Source of the DNA: Myrmaecium sp. VS I D KN 1
Lineage: Eukaryota; Ascomycota; Dothideomycetes; Valsariales; Valsariaceae
Reading direction: 5' to 3'
NCBI GenBank assembly: GCA_019775845.1
Contig: JADQAV010000026.1
Span: 496,001-560,000, forward strand
Length of the DNA: 64,000 nt
Part shown: positions 23,856-33,935 of the stretch, piece after piece
Numbering within the stretch: position 1 is the first letter of the stretch
Layout of the letters: every line of letters begins with the position of its first letter
Made by a program: the position numbers and the translations under genes
Notes under the pieces: generated by a model
The model's input: the letters and a program-made list of their open reading frames with translations, nothing else
What the model was told of the DNA's origin: nothing
Database searches by the model: none

Positions 23856-26278
23856 ATGGCGGCAATCAACCCCAATCACCCGCGACGAGTGCCGGCTCCC
23901 TCCAACCCAATCCCCTCGTCCTCCCCCGCCTTCGGCACGCCCGTCCATCCCGTCAAGCCCATTCGCGCTGCTCCGATACCTGCGCCTCCCGCACTGAAGG
24001 CGACCTCGACCATTCTCCCTATCATCCTTCCGCCCGCGACCTTACGGCCTCTCGCCTTCCGCACCTTCACCAAGAAGCACAACCTTACCCTCACATCCTC
24101 GGCGCTACAAGCCCTCGCGACGTTCATCGGCAGACACTGCGGGTCCGGATGGCGAGAAGAAGGCCTGGCGGAGCGCGTGCTCGAAGAAGTGGCGCGGACA
24201 TGGAAGAAGAGCAGTAGTCAGGTCATCGTGGATGGAGAGAGCCCCCAGCTCAAGTCAATCCTGAAATCGCTGGAGGGATGTATGAGCGGCGGAAGGATCG
24301 TGCAGGGGAAGACACCGTCGCTGAGCAAGCAGAACAGCTTCAAGTTCGGTGCGGATGCCATGATGCCGGACCTGGGAGCGCAGACGAGGTCGCCGCAGTT
24401 GGAGAGTCAGACCAGTTTTGGGCTGTCGAGCTTGGAGATGGAGGACGAGGACGAGGAGGAGGCTGCGCTGAAGGACCCGCGTGAGTGGCTAAAGGTCATA
24501 GGGGCTTTTGAGCAGCCGAGGCTGGTATACAACGTGAGCAAGAAGCATTTCGAAAAGTATGATGAGTTGAACGCGCTGGATACCAGGAAGAGATGCTAAC
24601 TTCTTCCAGGAATCCCTCGAAACCATCCTTATTACCTTCCCCAGCACACAAAACAGAAATGTTCCGACAACGATATCATATAGTACTCCAGCGCGTTCTC
24701 CGAAACGAGTCCTTTCAGACGCCGGCCTTCTCCAGAGCTCGCTCACTTCAACGAGCTGGTTCTATCTCGACTAACCAAACTTACAAGATCACACCCATTG
24801 CAAACCTCCTCGGTCGCAGTGGCAGCACTCACCTCCTTCTCGGTCTCTTGACCGTCTCTCCCACCGGAACGCTGGCCCTGTCTGACCTGACTGGCAGCAT
24901 CGCCCTCGATCTCCAACATGCCCGTCCCATTCCGGAGGACGGCGCTTGGTTCGCTCCAGGCATGATTGTCCTCGTTGACGGCACCTATGAAGAAGACTAC
25001 GGCAACGCTGCCGGGGGATCCTCAGGCGTGCTCGGTGCCACCGGTGGCATCGGAGGGACCATCGGCGGCCGCTTCATCGGCTTCACGATCGGCCACCCGC
25101 CCTGCGAGCGCCGCAACGTCACCCTGGGCATCGTCGAGGATCCCAAGTCCGCGGAGGCGGCCATGCTCACCGGGCCCGCCTTCGGCTGGACCGACTTCCT
25201 CGGCGTCGGCTCCGAGCGCGCGACGGGCAACCGCATGCGCCGGATCGAGCAGCGCGTGCTCGGGCCGGACTCCCCCCACAGATCCAACACCCGGATCGCC
25301 ATCGCCGGCGACATCCACCTCGACCAGCCGGCCAGCCTCATGGCCCTGCGCACTCTCCTCTCCTCCTACGCCAGCCTAGACCGGTCCGAGTATCCGCTCG
25401 CGATCGTGCTCATGGGCAACTTCGTCTCGACCGCGACGATGGCCGGGGTGCCAGGCGCAGGCAGCCTGGAGTACAAGGAGCACTTCAACGCCCTGGCCGG
25501 CGTGCTCGCCGACTTCCCCCAGCTCATCGCCCGCACCACCCTCGTCTTCGTGCCCGGCGACCACGACGCGTGGCCGTCGGCCTTCGGCGCCGGCGCCGCC
25601 ACTCCTCTGCCCCGCCCGCCCGTCCCGGACCTCTTCACCAACCGCATCCGCCGTGTCGTCGCCGAGGCGAACCGCGAGGTGCACGGCGCCCGCCGCGACG
25701 GCCGCGAGGGCGAGGCCGTCTGGACCACGAATCCGAGCCGACTTAGCTGGTTCGGCGTCCGAGGCGAGATGGTCCTCCTCCGAGACGATATGCTCGGCCG
25801 GCTGCGCCGAACAGCCGTGCGGTTCCAGAGCCCAGGACAGCAGGACGACGAGGAAGACGCAGACGTCGACATGGACCCCAACACCACCAAAGCCCTCACC
25901 ACCAACACAATGGACATCGACCCCCCCGCCGCACCCGCTGCTGCACCCCCACCCCCCTCCCTCGACCCCGACACCCTCACCGCCCGCCGCCTCACCCTCA
26001 CCCTCCTCTCCCAAGCCCACCTCTCCCCCTTCCCCCTCGCCCTCCGGCCGACGCGGTGGGACCACGCGAACGCGTCTCTGGGCCTGTACCCCCTCCCGTC
26101 CGCGCTCGTGCTGGCCGATGCGGAGGCGCCTCGGTTCGCGCTCCGGTATGCGGGGTGCTGCGTGCTGAATCCGGGGAGGTTGGTGGATGGTGGTGCGGGA
26201 GCGGGGAAGGGGGGAAGGGCCGGGTGGGTGGAGTTTGATGTTAGGGAGGGGAGGGGGTGGGTTAGGAGGGAGGGGTGA
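23856..26278 (+). CDS. dpb2: DNA polymerase epsilon subunit B (Dpb2)
   Basis: Exons 23856-24556 and 24610-26278 with a 53 bp intron (donor GTATGA, branch TGCTAAC, acceptor TTCCAG) encode 789 aa, the usual size for Dpb2. The N-terminal helical domain that contacts GINS runs to about 120 (RTFTKKHNLTLTSSALQAL). An acidic linker follows. After the splice, HKTEMFRQRYHIVLQRVLRN opens the conserved core: an OB fold (about 310-400) and the calcineurin-like phosphoesterase domain of B-subunits (about 480-780), with IAIAGDIHLDQPASL, VLMGNF and FVPGDHDAWPS. B-subunit phosphoesterase folds in eukaryotes are generally inactive and structural. A disordered acidic/Pro-rich insert (about 650-690) interrupts it. 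The second exon is strikingly GC-rich. The protein is essential for CMG helicase assembly and leading-strand synthesis. Confidence 0.95.
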
Positions 26279-26708
26279 TTTTTCCTCTGGCCTTCGGAGG
26301 GACGGGGGTGGGGTTTGTACTCATCGATATGGGCGTTGGTGTTTTTTTCTTTCTATTCTCCGGGGCGATATGGGCGTTGGATGGATTAGGTTGATGGAGG
26401 CATAGAGATGGATGTGATGCCGTCATGAAGAACAGGGAAAAGAGAGACTACATCGTGCTGTCCGGAGTCAAGAGTCCCGCTAGCTAGGGAGTGTAGTCAG
26501 GCGCTTTTTTGCTAGTCATGGATCGATAAGAAGGGATGAAGGGAAAGATGTGCGTATGAAGATATCATATGAGTACATCAAAAAGAACGATGAAAAGATC
26601 ACAGAAGAAATAGAAAGGAGACAGGATGAATCAGTCCGCTCCCTCGCTGCCCAAAAAATCAATGACCCGCCCCCCCCACAAAAGGCAAACGCAAAAGCAT
26701 CCGATCCA
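26279..26708. other. Intergenic spacer between convergent genes
   Basis: 430 bp between the dpb2 stop and the stop of the next minus-strand gene. It probably holds both 3' UTRs. No other feature seen. Confidence 0.4.
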
Positions 26709-27500
26709 TCACCAAGCAGCTTTCCGCTCTCCCTCCTCCTCCCCCTCCCCCTCCCCCTTCCCTTCCACCTCCACGAACTCTTCCGACGACACCTCCCCCT
26801 CCTGCATCTCCCTCTCACCCACAGACTCCTCCTCCCTTCCACCCTGCTTCTCCACAGACTCCGACGACGAAGACCCCGACCCCGACCCAGCCGACTCCCC
26901 AGCCGACGACGACCCAGAAGAAGAAGAAGAAGAAGAAGAAGAAACAACAAAAAGCACCGGATACCAATCGCACAGCAAGCGCATCCAATACAGCCGCCGA
27001 GGCAGGCCCACGGAAGCCAGCGCATTCCCCGCCACCGCCGCCACCGCGTCAGCCGTTGCAGCCGGGAAACGTCGCTCATACGCCGTCCACTCGGGCTCCT
27101 CGGCGTACAAATCCCCTGCTCGCACGTCCAGGCGACTTTTCCCGCGCGGGATGGGCAGGGTGCTGAGGCGGAGGGGGGGTTGGGCTGTGGTCGCTGGGGG
27201 TTAGCGAACTTTCTTCGCTGTGCATCAACGGCCACTGTTGCGAAGGGATGGGGGTAAGGTGTAGTAAGACTCACTCTTCTCCAGCTCCTGCATCAGTGCG
27301 CCGGGGGATTCCATGGCGACGCCGGCGGTGCCGCTGCGGTAGCGGTAGACGGGGATGCCGGTGGTGTGGTGGCGGGTGTGCTGGGCGGTGAGGGCGTGGT
27401 GGATGCTGCTGCTTGTTGTGGATGTTGTTGATGGGGAGGTAGAGGGGATGGATGAAGAGGACGAGGTCGTTCTGGTTATTGGCAGGTTGGACGGCGCCAT
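26709..27500 (-). CDS. Conserved-looking hypothetical protein, Ser/Glu-rich tail
   Basis: Two exons, 27275-27500 and 26709-27193, with an 81 bp intron (donor GTGAGT, branch GCTAAC, acceptor CCCCCAG) give 236 aa from ATG 27500 (MAPSNLPITRT). The splice is well supported: consensus donor, branch and acceptor, matching phases, and an in-frame stop inside the intron. The N-terminus is Ser/Thr-rich and disordered. A central, well-ordered stretch includes GIPVYRYRSGTAGVAMESPG, GALMQELEK, AGDLYAEEPEWTAYERRFP and GLPRRLYWMRLLCDWYPVLF. The C-terminus is Ser and Glu rich (poly-Ser, then GKGEGEGEEEGE). I do not recognise the family and give no function. The hydrophobic WMRLLCDWYPVLFVV segment is short for a membrane span but could be an amphipathic or packing helix. 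Confidence 0.65.
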
Positions 27501-29007
27501 TTTCTTTTCTTTTCTTTTGTTCTCCTCTTTGCGCTGCTGGTGAGTGAGAATGGTTGAGGGGGGAGTGGGTTCGCCTTTTGTTTCCGTGGTTGAGGGAGGA
27601 AAGGGGAGGTGTCTTCTTCCCTCTGGTGGTTTCTTTAGGGGTCCTGCGTGAGGGTATTTGTGTGACCGGGTGACGAGACGAGAGGTCAGGTAGGTGAGTG
27701 AGTTTGGAATGTGGAAGAATGAGGGCACGGGGCCTTTGTTAGGTAGAGAGGTATGTAGTGTGATTCTTCAGTATCCCTTTGCTCGGAGGAAAGAAAGGCA
27801 AAGACTGGTTCGGCGAAGGGAGAAAGAAGATGCTGGTTTATAATTGAGAAAAAGCATGAGATAAGACCGATGAAGACAAACCAAAGTGTCAGGTACAAGT
27901 GAACCCAAGCTTGGTCTTGGAAGACAGATGACAGAGGCAGAGGAAGGAAAAGCGAGACATATGTGAATCAGGCTGACAAAGAGGAACAAGGCAGCTGCGC
28001 CTTCGATCGGTGGCTGATGTGCCCACGCCCGGTTCACCGTTCACCGGACTGACGCTTTCAGCCAATCGGAAGGGCGGACCCCGCGGCAAGGCTGGCGGGG
28101 ATCGGAGGGGCTGCGGGAGAGGCGGTGCGTGTGGCGGTGCTGGCCGGGTAAGCCCCCACCTGCTAAGATCGACGACGGACCGACTGGCTGATGAAGAGCA
28201 GAAGGTATTCGGGACGGACACGCGGTGTTAATGTGAGGATTGTGATATGCGAACGAAGAAGCCGAGGAGCAGATCTCCAAAAGGTTTCTGCTAAGGGGGG
28301 GTGACCGTACCTTACTTACTAATACCTACTACCCCGGTGCAGCTGACAGCCTCGCTGCGCAGATGACTTGGCACTCACACATCCCAGATAGCTATCATCC
28401 ATCCGCTATAGTTGCACAAACTATCTTTACCTTCCCATCACGCTGTTCTTTCATCAGTCAATATAGAAGATGAGTGGTGATCATCGGGGATATCGAACTG
28501 ACCAGCTCTGCTCAGAATCGCCTTGATAGCTCCGAATCGAACAGAGCTTGGGTAACCCCCCAGACGTCATCCATCATCTCTTGCTCGATACGAAAGATAT
28601 CATGGGAGGAAGACGAGGAAGAGAGAAAAATGTCTCGGCTCTCTCTCTCTGACTCCCTCCCTCCTCCCATGTCCGCGGAGATGGTAACCGGCTGTGTTCG
28701 GGGGCGGAGAGGAGGCCACATGAGGCTCCCAGGTCGGCCGCTCCCAGGCACATCTTCCCTCCCTGGTACGTACAATCCACTTAAGACCAGCCAGCTGCTC
28801 GCATTCCCTTTCCTTCCCTCTTGTTCATCTCCCAACTGCATCGTCTGTCTGTCGCTTTGTCGTTTCGCCGCTTCATCCTGTCGTTCGACCCCAACGCCGA
28901 CTTTTTCGAACCCACTTTGAGTTCTTCTTACTTAAGTGTTCGCTGCAAGTACTCCAAATCCTTGACGTAACCAAGAACCTGCTCTCCCAGCACCGGCCTG
29001 CGGCGTA
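27501..29007. other. Divergent intergenic region
   Basis: 1.5 kb between the starts of the hypothetical gene and the patatin-like gene. It is expected to hold both promoters. Open frames in it have no recognisable motif. It is purine-rich on the plus strand from 27550 to 28000. No repeat or RNA gene seen. Confidence 0.4.
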
Positions 29008-30720
29008 ATGTCGTCGCTCAAGCCACCCGGAACGTCTCCTCGCCCACTCAGCATCAATACCCTCGACCCGGACGAGCTCGAGATACGGGACGGAAGCAAA
29101 TGGGCCCGGACGGTGGATGATCCCTGGGATCCTGTCATCTTGACCTTAGGTACGAGGAAACCCCCCCTGGAAGCGTCCCTCTCCCCACGAGTGCGTGCTT
29201 ACTCCCCACACCCCACAGACGGCGGCGGCATCCGCGGCTACTCCAGCCTGCTCATCCTCCAGCGTCTCATGCGGAAGGTAGCCCGATGGGAGAACAAGCT
29301 CGAAGCAGAGGAAGGGCCCATCCCGGACAGCACGCGGCACACCTTCGTCGAAGCCGAGCTGCTGCCCTGCCACTACTTCGACTTCATGTACGGCACCAGC
29401 ACCGGCGGCCTGATCGCGACCATGCTCGGTCGGCTCCGGATGGGCGTGCCGCAGTGCCTGGCCATCTACCGCGAGGTCGGCGACGACCTGTTTGGCCACC
29501 GTCGGAACGTCCTGCCCCTCACCACTAAGTACGATCACCGGCCGCTTGAGGCGGCTGTCAAGCGGATCGTCAAGCGCCACTGCAAGATCCATGGCGGTCG
29601 CTGCGATGGGAATGACCTGTACCCCTGGCCTTTTGCTGACGCTGGAGACGATTTCCCTACGCCGCTCGACGGCACCGCCTCCCCCTCCTGCTCCTCCGCC
29701 TCCGCCACCTCCTCTTCCTCCGCCAAGTCCTCCTCCTCCTCCTCATCGCCCACCCCATCCTCCTCACCCAACCCCCCCAACACCAACAACAACGCCTCCC
29801 AGACCCGGAGCCCCTACCCACGCATCTGCCACTCCATCTGCCTAGCCGCAACGCACAACGGCAAGATCGACGAGGCGCACCTGCTCCGCTCCTACGCCCA
29901 CCGCTACGGGCCCGACGTGCCCAACTGGATCACCCGATACAACGAAGGGGCGGACCCGCTGCGGATCTGGGAGGTCGCGCGCGCGACCAGCGCCGCACCC
30001 TTCTACTTCCGACGGCTCGAAGCCGACATCAGCGTCAGCGGCAGCGATGGCGGTAATAGCACGCCCGTCGTCTTCAAAGACGGCGGGATCCGGGAGAACA
30101 ACCCGGCGGGGGCGGCGTGGGCCGAGTTCGTGGCCCTGCACGGCGAGGACCGGGAGCCGGCCTTGCTGCTCTCCGTCGGCACGGGCCGGCCGAACGCGGC
30201 GCGGGACGGCTTCGCGTCGGCGTGGCCGGGCCCGCTCGGGCACGCGCGCGTCGTCCGCGCCTGGGCCGACGCCTGCGCCGTCCTCCGCAACGTCCTCGTC
30301 AAGTACACGGAGGGGGAGGAGAAGCACAAGGCGATGCGCCAGCTGGCCCGGGGCGAGCACCGCTGGTACAAGCGCCTCAACGTCAGCGCCGGGCTCGAGG
30401 ACCTCAAGCTCGACAGCTGGGAGCGGGGCGTCTGGGTCGATCCGGACTGCCCCGGCGAGACGGGTCCCGTCGTCGTCCCCGGCGGCCGCACCCTCACCCG
30501 TCTCCATGCCGCCACCGACGCTTACCTCGCCCGCGACCGTGACCCCCGTTTTGATAGCTACGCCGCCCCCAAGCGCATGCTCGACCAGGCGGCCGAGAAG
30601 CTGGTGCGTGTTCGGCGCGCGCGCGAGCGCACTAAGGCCCAAGACCCCCGCCGCTGGGAGCTCTTCATGGGCCGCTGGCTCACCGGCGAACTAGGCGAGG
30701 AGGACGGCGTCGTGCGCTGA
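29008..30720 (+). CDS. Patatin-like phospholipase
   Basis: Exons 29008-29149 and 29219-30720 with a 69 bp intron (donor GTACGA, branch-like CTTAC, acceptor CCCACAG) give 547 aa. Splicing restores the canonical LTLDGGGIRGYSS (about 45-57). The unspliced frame is also open but breaks this motif. Catalytic features: oxyanion loop GGGIRG at 49-54; nucleophile elbow GTSTGG with Ser108; and DGGIRENNP with catalytic Asp near 335. A Ser/Pro-rich insert lies at about 204-250. The family hydrolyses acyl esters of phospholipids or neutral lipids with a Ser-Asp dyad. Fungal members include cytosolic calcium-independent phospholipase A2-like enzymes. No signal peptide or membrane span is visible, so it is probably cytosolic. 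The substrate is unknown. Confidence 0.9.
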   Translation: MSSLKPPGTSPRPLSINTLDPDELEIRDGSKWARTVDDPWDPVILTLGTRKPPLEASLSPRVRAYSPHPTDGGGIRGYSSLLILQRLMRKVARWENKLEAEEGPIPDSTRHTFVEAELLPCHYFDFMYGTSTGGLIATMLGRLRMGVPQCLAIYREVGDDLFGHRRNVLPLTTKYDHRPLEAAVKRIVKRHCKIHGGRCDGNDLYPWPFADAGDDFPTPLDGTASPSCSSASATSSSSAKSSSSSSSPTPSSSPNPPNTNNNASQTRSPYPRICHSICLAATHNGKIDEAHLLRSYAHRYGPDVPNWITRYNEGADPLRIWEVARATSAAPFYFRRLEADISVSGSDGGNSTPVVFKDGGIRENNPAGAAWAEFVALHGEDREPALLLSVGTGRPNAARDGFASAWPGPLGHARVVRAWADACAVLRNVLVKYTEGEEKHKAMRQLARGEHRWYKRLNVSAGLEDLKLDSWERGVWVDPDCPGETGPVVVPGGRTLTRLHAATDAYLARDRDPRFDSYAAPKRMLDQAAEKLVRVRRARERTKAQDPRRWELFMGRWLTGELGEEDGVVR

Positions 30721-32066
30721 GGCGGGGCGGCGGCGAAGAGGTAGAGGTTTGGCGATCTGTTCGCCCCATCTCCATCGATTCTCGATCACCCATCGTCGTT
30801 TGCTGAATGGAGAAGCGTTCTACGCAGTGATCAGCGGCAGTTATAAGAAGGGGAAGAGGGAGGACAGCGGCAGCAAGAAAACAGCGCTGCGGCATCCGCC
30901 TCACCCTTGCCTTGGTCGATCTTCTCCCTCACATCTCCCATCTCGAATCGCCAGCCTCACTCCCAGGGTGATGGGCGGAAAGGCCAGGGGGAGCCGCGGG
31001 ATTTAAAGGAATGATCGATATTGCATCGTATAGCGATCGACTGAGCCTCGCGAGCACGCGAGCGGGCACGTGCGTTTGCGCATGCTCTTATGGGAGTGAA
31101 GCGGAGGAGAAACTGCGCATTGTCGATCGGAGGGATTTTGTCGAGGGAAAAAACGGCTGGGAGTACTAGTCAGTGAGTTATTATCATGGTGGTGGCGTAC
31201 TTTCGGGGCAGCGTGACATACTCTCTGTATTTTGGTATGAGCGTAGCATAGCATGGCATAGCATGGCATGGCATAGCATGGCATGGCATGGCAATCTCTC
31301 TTCCTCGTTCGAAAACAGCAAGTGCAAGAGAACAGGACGAGGCGATCAATGTGCAGTGTTTGACATGTTTTTTGATTGAAATTCCTAATTGTCAAAAAAG
31401 AACTGGAGAAGGAAAAAACAACGGACTCTTTGCGTCTTCCCTCTCTAATAAATAAAAAAAGGAAAAAAAGTATGCTGGTATCACTCGTGAAGAAGAATCG
31501 AAGGTAAGGGGGTTGAAGGCATTAGAAGGTGGAATAAGTCCGCCGCGGCGGGCGGTGGAAGAAAGAAAACGGGAGGTGAAGAAAAGAAGAAAAAAGAAAA
31601 AGAAAACGAAGTGTAAGCGTCATAACACGGTCAGACCTCATATCCTCCTCTTTCCCTCTTGTTCTCATTCTCCGTCTTTTTTCCCGTAGCGGTCTATGCA
31701 GAAAAGAATAAGAAACCACCCCAAGAAAACGCCCAGAAGCGCCGGTTCGAACATGTCGAATGCAAGGAGATAAGAGAAGATGGAACTTTTTTGGGTAGCG
31801 ATGATGGCGAAAAGCGCCCCTTGTCGATGGCTGATAACCGAAGGAAAATTCCCGGATATGCAGGTGGTGATGTAGGAAGTGAGAAAAGAAGCGCTCGACC
31901 CTTAGGGAGCTGCTCGTATGCAAAAGATATTGGAAAAGAGAATCCCCGGTTCCCTCTATCTGTAGTCCTCTAATTCACTTTTCTTTTGGGTAAGAAGTCA
32001 TCCTGTGTCAGGACGCTTGCGGATGTGGTCGGAGAGTGATTATGTCGGATTGATCGCATGACGTGT
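30721..32066. other. Intergenic region between convergent genes
   Basis: 1.35 kb between two stop codons. It holds a pentamer microsatellite (31245-31294) and A-rich tracts around 31440-31620. No gene or RNA recognised. The two 3' UTRs are expected here. Confidence 0.4.
31245..31294. repeat. Pentamer microsatellite (A/G)GCAT, about 10 units
   Basis: Ten consecutive units of AGCAT or GGCAT (the last one GGCAA) in mixed order, in the spacer between the phospholipase and MFS genes. Confidence 0.95.
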
Positions 32067-33935
32067 TCAATGCGCGATGTCAACGACCTTCGGTTTTTCA
32101 TCTTGGCTCTCCTCATCCGGGTGATAGGCGAATTTGGAACGCTTACGGATCTCCGCGCCCCAGAACCAGAAGACGTAAGGGATGGCGCAGCAGGCGAGGC
32201 CGATGAAGGCCAACAGAGTGCTGGCCCACTGGTCATTCAGACGGTGGTACATCTGGGTGGTGAACAGGACGACGGCGGCACCCCAGAAGGAACGGATGAA
32301 GGTCTTGGCGGCAAGGGCAGAGGCGGCCTGGTGCTGGTACGAATCGACGAGGTAGTTGTTCGCGGCGTTGTACAGGAAAATGAAACCGAAGCCGACGGGG
32401 AAACCACCGATGGCGGGTCCAATCCAATGAAGGTCCTTGTAAGAGGTCCATGCGAAGATGAACAAACCAATGGGAATGAACCAGCAAGAGCACATCATGG
32501 GAATGAGACGGATCTCCGGAGGAGGGTTGCCCTGATGCTTCTTGACCAAGTAAAGGTAGTGGCGGTTGACAAAAGGTGACAGGATAGCGGAAGCAACCAC
32601 ACCAAGGGCAAGAGGAATGAACATCAGACCGGTGATCGACGCGCTGTAACCCTTGCCTTCCTGGTAAACGATGGGATAGGCGACGAAGAACATGTACAGA
32701 AGACCGTAAAGGACGGACATGTAGAGCGAGATGAAGAAGACGATAGGCTCGAGAAAGAGGAGCTGGAAGGGACGGGCGATGAAGAGCATCAGACGCTGGC
32801 TCAAAGGACGCTTGTCGAGGTCCTCCTCAGTCACGTACTTGGGGTCGCCGGTTTCCTTCCTCAACTTCTTCGCGCGCTTAGCCAGGAGCTTAGGAGCGTA
32901 GGTCTCAGGGACGGTGAAGGTGATCAGAGCCCAGGCAGCGCCGGACAAGATCAACTGCATCCAGTACAGCCAGCGCCATCCGAGGTTGTCCGTGAGAAAA
33001 CCACCGGCCAAGGGACCGATGGCGGGACCGATGAAAGGGGCTGCGGAGAAGGCGGCCATGGGAACACCACGTTCTTCGTTTCTCCAGAGATCTGCGAGCG
33101 TACCGCCGACAAGAGTCATCGGAGCACTGAAAGCGATGCCGTCGATGGCACGGCAAACGAGGAGAGTAGCCATGTTTTTCGAAACGGCCTCCGGGATGAC
33201 GAAAATAACGGCGATCAGGAGGGTGGAAGCGTAGATTGGCCATCTACCAACGAGCTCGCTGAGAGGCGCGAAGGCCATGGGACCAACACCAAAACCAACC
33301 TGTTGACATGTCAGTGACGTTCAATGCCGATCGCTACGGAGCGACGACTACATACCACAAAGAGTGTGATGGCGAGAAGTCCCACTTCATCTGACACACC
33401 GAATTCCTTCGCAGGGGCCGAGAAGTCGGCGGTAACAACACTGAGGTATGACGTTAGCATGCGCTGTGCGAGAAACCAATGCGGAAATGAATAGCACTCA
33501 CGCTGAACAGAAGGCAACAACGAAACAAGTGAAGGCGACGACCATGGTACACCACCACTTGTAGGCCTTCGACCAGTTCTTGGGGTTTTCGGGGTCGTCA
33601 ATCTTGAAGGTGACCAGCTCCCATCTCTCGATCTGACCGCTAACACGGGATCTGGATTCTTTGAGGATGGTTCCGCCAGCGGTTTCTTCGGTATACTCCT
33701 CTAGGGCGGCATCATTGCTGAGGGTTCGGGAGGGTAGGTTGACGAGCTCATCACCGTCGATTGGACGACCATCGCGGTGGTGTGTTCGTGTCGTTCTATT
33801 TGTGACGGCAGAGTAGATGGGTTGGAAGTCAAGGACCCTTGGGTCCTCTACCCTCGTCTCCTCGGATGGTCGAGAAGGGGAGGTAGTAGGTCGGGCATAC
33901 ACCTCGGGTGAGATAATTGCGTCGGCGTCAGCCAT
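32067..33935 (-). CDS. MFS drug:H+ antiporter, DHA1 (12-TM) type
   Basis: Three exons, 33502-33935, 33356-33440 and 32067-33299 (introns of 61 and 56 bp), encode 583 aa starting [14 protein letters not shown] cytosolic N-terminus of about 125 residues ends in the fungal DHA1 signature [16 protein letters not shown]. Twelve hydrophobic segments follow. The loop 2-3 motif A region reads [13 protein letters not shown]. Also present are [24 protein letters not shown] and the post-TM6 motif [20 protein letters not shown], typical of Flu1/Tpo/Flr1-like transporters. Both splices join family text (FCSA to [14 protein letters not shown], and TLFV to [15 protein letters not shown]). It is expected to export drugs, polyamines or metabolites at the plasma membrane. 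The substrate is unknown. It is the last gene before the gene-free region leading to the RIP island, with no biosynthetic genes beside it. Confidence 0.93.

Noticed and set aside
24966-26168. Long open frames on both strands inside dpb2
   Set aside because: They are shadows of a very GC-rich coding exon whose correct frame has clear Dpb2 motifs.
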